Shown: piece by piece, positions 62,850 to 64,000 of the stretch
How positions within the stretch are numbered: position 1 is the stretch's first letter
Layout: each line of letters starts with the position of its first letter
From: Phymatolithon calcareum
Taxonomy: Eukaryota; Rhodophyta; Florideophyceae; Hapalidiales
Length of the DNA stretch: 64,000 nt
Direction of reading: 5' to 3'
Assembly (NCBI GenBank): GCA_977006965.1
Contig: OZ345362.1
Coordinates: 1,736,001 to 1,800,000 of the forward strand
Translations under genes and position numbers: made by a program
The notes under the pieces: model-generated
The model's database searches: none
What the model saw: the letters and a program-made list of their open reading frames with translations, nothing else
What the model was told of the DNA's origin: nothing

Positions 62850-63624
62850 TCTCCTTAATGTCTGGCCATTGCCGCTCGTATCGGTCATACAGTACTCGCT
62901 TCCACTCGCATCCACCACAATCTCACTCCGATTTATATACTGCTCTCATCTCCACATCTTACTTCTCTCAAGAAAGAGACAACCTGACATCTGCTCTCCA
63001 CACACAACCCCGACACCGTCAACATCAACCATTCTAGCTACACACACAGCTTCCTCAATCTACAACAACATTAAATGGGACCTGCACGACACCAACTTCA
63101 CGTGCAGGGTATCCGCTCTGGACTTCTTGCCCATATGCGCGCGCGAGGTCCGCAACTCCTTAAGATGGAACGCTCTGATCTCTCCCGCAGTTCAGGCATT
63201 ACATTCTTACAAAATCGTAATTAAATGGATTTATTGAGAAGGTACCATGTGTCCCAACTGGAGGAAAGTCGGCACCTTTCTCTGCATATTCTATTAGCAT
63301 TGAAAATTCAGCCTCCTTAATCGGAATGACATAGAATCACGTCAATGTCTCTAGCCACGTCAATCTCTTCTGCCGGGGTCCATGAAGGCTTCTTCAGGAT
63401 TCTGTTGAGTGTTCCAACTGCCCATGATCCTTGGCTGCCCATTTCTTCAATTAACTTCAGTGGGTTTCTCGGAAAATGGCCTACAAACCACCTTACACAA
63501 AGAATTCTGTATCTTCTTTCTTTCATCCTCACTGCTTGGTGCGGTATACTATTCTTGGCGAACGTAATTTTCCTGATTATTGAAGAAATCTACAACTGTA
63601 GATTTCTAGTTGTACGCCATCATG

Positions 63625-63671
63625 GATATTCTGAAATCAAGTGATGATTCAGGACTCGATTTCAGAATATC
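63625..63671. repeat. Inverted repeat, 18-bp arms, 11-nt spacer
   Basis: GATATTCTGAAATCAAGT at 63625-63642 pairs with 63654-63671 with one mismatch. Confidence 0.8.
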
Positions 63672-64000
63672 CTCGATTTTGAGAATACTTGCCCTTTCCA
63701 TATGCCCATCCATTTATTTTTTTAAAAAAACATACAACTTATGATACGTTGCACCAAGCTCGGGTGTGTACAGCCAGGGTATCATAGCTTCCCCTGGTGC
63801 AACACACACAATCATACAGTAATTTACAGCTTGCCAGCACTCCACTTTCCTGTCCGGCCTCAGCAACCGCGTGCAACCTTTCCCTCAGTTGATGACCGTG
63901 CTTCCCTACTCAGTCTGTCCAGCAAGCCCGAATCCCGTGTGCGCGGCGCGAGCCGCCCTCGCCACCCATGGAGGCGGTGCACGGGGAAACGCGTCGAATT

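Larger units (their letters stand above)
61419..64000. other. Gene-poor, foldback-rich right end
   Basis: No gene is firmly supported. A plus frame at 62713-63237 overlaps a foldback, and a short minus frame at 63317-63532 looks protein-like (AEEIDVARDIDVILCHSD) but is isolated. The last 160 bases become GC-rich and an ATG at 63969 may start a gene that leaves the window; too short to judge. Confidence 0.4.

Noticed and set aside
63969-64000. Possible gene start at the right edge
   Set aside because: Only ten codons are visible; coding status cannot be judged.

Overview
Eukaryotic nuclear DNA. Genes are single and monocistronic. Most are intron-free, but two (ribosomal protein uL5 and a superoxide dismutase) have clear GT-AG introns. 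Coding stretches are fairly GC-rich and lie between long AT-richer, repeat-laden gaps. A nuclear EngB-type organelle GTPase with a leader, several leader-bearing proteins, a sterol delta-24 reductase and the low intron density best fit a plastid-bearing protist or alga; a red alga is my best guess, and this is inference only.

Layout. 1-1523: minus-strand coiled-coil gene, cut by the window edge, with three tandem 120-residue repeats. 2.8-7 kb: tRNA-like element and a perfect 56-bp palindrome. 7-9.9 kb: WD40-like/EF-hand protein. 10.8-13.6 kb: uL5 (two exons) and a PPR-EngB GTPase, convergent. 13.6-24.1 kb: gene-poor repeat desert with a transposase-like fragment. 24.1-39.3 kb: gene-rich block with DHCR24-type sterol reductase, TIM50, a ubiquitin-like/STI1/FKBP chimera, PP2A scaffold subunit A, six-exon Mn-type SOD, a TauD-like dioxygenase and a second FKBP-family protein. 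39.5-43.7 kb: mobile-element mosaic with inverted and tandem repeats, long foldbacks and a broken Fanzor/TnpB-like RNA-guided nuclease gene. 45-55.2 kb: pantothenate kinase, RFT1, TFIIF-alpha, ICMT and NDUFAF7. 55.3-64 kb: gene-poor, dense in long foldbacks, with a decayed membrane-protein gene and a candidate terminal-inverted-repeat element.

The genes are ordinary housekeeping functions (translation, organelle ribosome assembly, mitochondrial import and complex I assembly, sterol and CoA synthesis, N-glycosylation, prenyl-protein methylation, transcription, phosphatase scaffolding) and do not form one pathway. The most unusual content is the 39.5-43.7 kb island and the abundance of near-perfect inverted repeats with almost no loop.
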